Shown: positions 62,603 through 64,000 of the stretch, piece after piece
Position numbering within the stretch: position 1 is the stretch's first letter
How the letters are laid out: each line of letters opens with the position of its first letter
Source of the DNA: JAWKWH01 sp041397625
GTDB lineage: Bacteria > Pseudomonadota > Alphaproteobacteria > Rhizobiales > Rhizobiaceae
DNA: 64,000 nucleotides
Assembly: GCA_041397625.1 (NCBI GenBank)
Contig: JAWKWH010000001.1
Location: 992,001 to 1,056,000, forward strand
Direction: 5' to 3'
Notes under the pieces: model-generated
Seen by the model: the letters and a program-made list of their open reading frames with translations, nothing else
What the model was told of the DNA's origin: nothing
Database searches by the model: none
Program-made: the position numbers and the translations under genes

Positions 62603-63994
62603 TCAGGCGGCGCGCAGGTTCTCCTTGGCGACCCAGGCCTCGGTGTCGTTGAGCGCGCCCTCGAGCCGGTTCAGCAACTCGTCGAGCTCCTGCGTGGAGA
62701 TGATCATCGGCGGGCAGAGTGCGATCGTATCACCGATGGCGCGCACGATGGCACCGCGCTTTTCAAGGAAGCGCGACAGCTGAAGACCGACGCCCTGCTT
62801 GGGATCGAACGGCGTCCTTGTCTGTTTGTCGGCAACCAGTTCGACGCCGGCCATCAATCCGCACTGGCGCGCCTCTCCGACCAGCGGGTGCTCTGCCAGA
62901 CGCGCAAGCCGCGCGGCGAAGCCGGGCATCAGCGCGCGGACATGGCCGATGATGTCGCGCTTCTTGTAGATTTCGATCGCCTTGACGCCGAGGGCGCAGC
63001 CGAGCGGATGACCACCATAGGTATAGCCGTGGCCGAAGGTGCCGAGCTTGGCTGAATGGTCGACATAGGCCTGGTAGATATCCTCCGGCACCATGACGGC
63101 GCCGAGCGGCGCATAGGCGGCGGTGAGCTGCTTGGCCGCCGAGATCGTGGTCGGCGTCATGCCGAGCGTCTGGCAGCCCCACCAGTTGCCGGTGCGTCCG
63201 AAGCCGTTGATGACCTCGTCATCGATCAGGATGATGTCGTGCTCTTCCAGGATCGGCCGGATGGCCTCGAAATAGCCGCCGGGCGGAACGATCACGCCGC
63301 CGGCGCCCATCACCGGTTCGGCGATCATCGCCGCGATCGTTTCCGGCCCCTCGCGCTCGATCAGGTCGCGCAGATTGGCCGCCAGCCGGGCGACGAACTC
63401 GTCCTCGGTCTCGCCATTCTCGCCGAAGCGATAGAAATGCGGGCAGTCGGCATGCAGCACGCGGTCGACTGGCAGGTCGAAACCGTTATGGGCGAACGGC
63501 AATCCGGTCAGCGAACCAGACATGATGGTGACGCCGTGATAGGCCTTCATCCGGCTTATGATCTTCTTCTTCTCGGGCCGGCCGAGCGCGTTGTTCATGT
63601 ACCAGGCAAGCTTGACCTGGGTGTCGTTGGCTTCCGAACCCGACGAGGTGAAAAACACTTTGGAAACCGGCACCGGCGCCAGTTCCTTAAGCGCCTCGGC
63701 AAGTTCAATGGCCGGTTCCATGCCCTTGGCGCCGAACAGGTGGTAATAGGGCAGGGTACGCATCTGCTCGGTCGCCGCCTCGATCATCTCCTCGTCGCCG
63801 AAACCGAGCCCGGCGCACCAAAGACCCGCCATGCCCTCGATGTATTCCCGGCCCTGCGTGTCGTAGAGATAGACGCCCTTACCGCGCGACATGACCAGCG
63901 CGCCGGTTTCCGGCAATTTGTGCAGAGGCGTATAGGGATGCAGCACCGATTCGATATCGCGGGTCTGCACGTTGCTGAGCGGCACGTCGTTCAT
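62603..63994 (-). CDS. Class III aminotransferase (omega-transaminase type)
   Basis: A 463-residue fold-type I PLP enzyme of aminotransferase class III. SSGSEANDTQVKLAWY near residue 118, IAEPVMGAGGVIVPP near 224, IDDEVINGFGRTG (PLP Asp) near 254, PLP Lys in ISAAKQLTAAYAPLGAV near 283 (most relatives read SMAKALS; the Lys is retained), and the Thr-rich FGHGYTYGGHPLGCA near 314. Members aminate pyruvate or oxoglutarate from taurine, beta-alanine, putrescine or similar amines; the donor is not predictable here. Its ATG lies six bases inside the window, so the gene is complete, but its promoter is not visible. Confidence 0.93.
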   Translation of the reverse strand: MNDVPLSNVQTRDIESVLHPYTPLHKLPETGALVMSRGKGVYLYDTQGREYIEGMAGLWCAGLGFGDEEMIEAATEQMRTLPYYHLFGAKGMEPAIELAEALKELAPVPVSKVFFTSSGSEANDTQVKLAWYMNNALGRPEKKKIISRMKAYHGVTIMSGSLTGLPFAHNGFDLPVDRVLHADCPHFYRFGENGETEDEFVARLAANLRDLIEREGPETIAAMIAEPVMGAGGVIVPPGGYFEAIRPILEEHDIILIDDEVINGFGRTGNWWGCQTLGMTPTTISAAKQLTAAYAPLGAVMVPEDIYQAYVDHSAKLGTFGHGYTYGGHPLGCALGVKAIEIYKKRDIIGHVRALMPGFAARLARLAEHPLVGEARQCGLMAGVELVADKQTRTPFDPKQGVGLQLSRFLEKRGAIVRAIGDTIALCPPMIISTQELDELLNRLEGALNDTEAWVAKENLRAA

Positions 63995-64000
63995 GCTGAT

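Overview
The window looks like a chromosomal segment of a high-GC alphaproteobacterium, most probably a member of the Hyphomicrobiales (Rhizobiales; Phyllobacteriaceae/Mesorhizobium-like). This is an inference from gene content: a CcrM-type cell-cycle DNA methyltransferase, an aa3 cytochrome oxidase cluster in the order ctaC-ctaD-ctaB-small ORF-ctaG-ctaE-DUF983-SURF1-ispH-thrB-rnhA, an invasion-associated-locus-B protein, a DUF1344 protein, a RibB protein carrying a degenerate GTP cyclohydrolase II domain, an APH-fold ThrB, and mutY-DUF721-dsbA-smc synteny. Codons are strongly GC3-biased, so almost every real gene casts long antisense and out-of-frame shadow ORFs. No rRNA, tRNA, CRISPR array, prophage or insertion sequence is visible. 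About 64 protein genes fill nearly the whole window.

Layout. 0-13.6 kb: the end of a secreted-protein gene, Sua5-type threonylcarbamoyl-AMP synthase with a coupled FAD-linked hydroxyacid dehydrogenase, UbiA and PurD (divergent), a secreted GH25 muramidase, an acyl-CoA dehydrogenase/crotonase pair, PdxH, a surface lipoprotein, a DnaJ-class co-chaperone, FabI and a histidine phosphatase. 13.6-25.4 kb: DUF1344, AroC, RibB(X) coupled to an FG-GAP-like protein, two membrane proteins, an HDAC-like deacetylase with XseB, pirin, Dxs, and two coupled rRNA methyltransferases (TlyA and a TrmA/RumA-type enzyme). 25.4-37.8 kb: sirtuin, TldD, IalB, then the terminal oxidase operon followed by IspH, ThrB and RNase HI. 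37.8-50.2 kb: peroxiredoxin, a stand-alone DsbD-N-like protein, YqgE, a PAS-GGDEF-EAL receptor, GNAT, M16 peptidase, ThrC, a lipoprotein, a HAD phosphatase, and a secreted Cys-rich protein next to a VWA protein. 50.3-64 kb: CcrM, HAD, MutY, DUF721/DciA, a lipoprotein DsbA, SMC, PPDK, an atypical nucleotidyltransferase-fold gene (GSU2403 family), DUF427 and a class III aminotransferase.

Functionally the window is mostly housekeeping: respiration (heme O synthesis, Cu insertion, SURF1 assembly and the oxidase subunits together), isoprenoid supply for ubiquinone and heme side chains (Dxs, IspH, UbiA, CtaB), threonine synthesis (ThrB, ThrC), RNA modification, and chromosome maintenance (SMC, MutY, DciA, CcrM, RNase HI, XseB). 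Several gene pairs overlap by 1-4 bases (stop/start coupling).

The parts that stand out are: the orphan nucleotidyltransferase-fold gene at 61111-62160, which differs in codon use from its neighbours and sits behind two tandem copies of a 27-bp palindromic element; a cluster of TGATAC-type palindromes between tldD and cobB, including a perfect 14-bp-arm inverted repeat; and the RibB protein whose C-terminal domain has lost its zinc cysteines. I did not find clear evidence of a multi-gene undescribed defence or biosynthetic system; the nucleotidyltransferase locus is the best candidate for something accessory.
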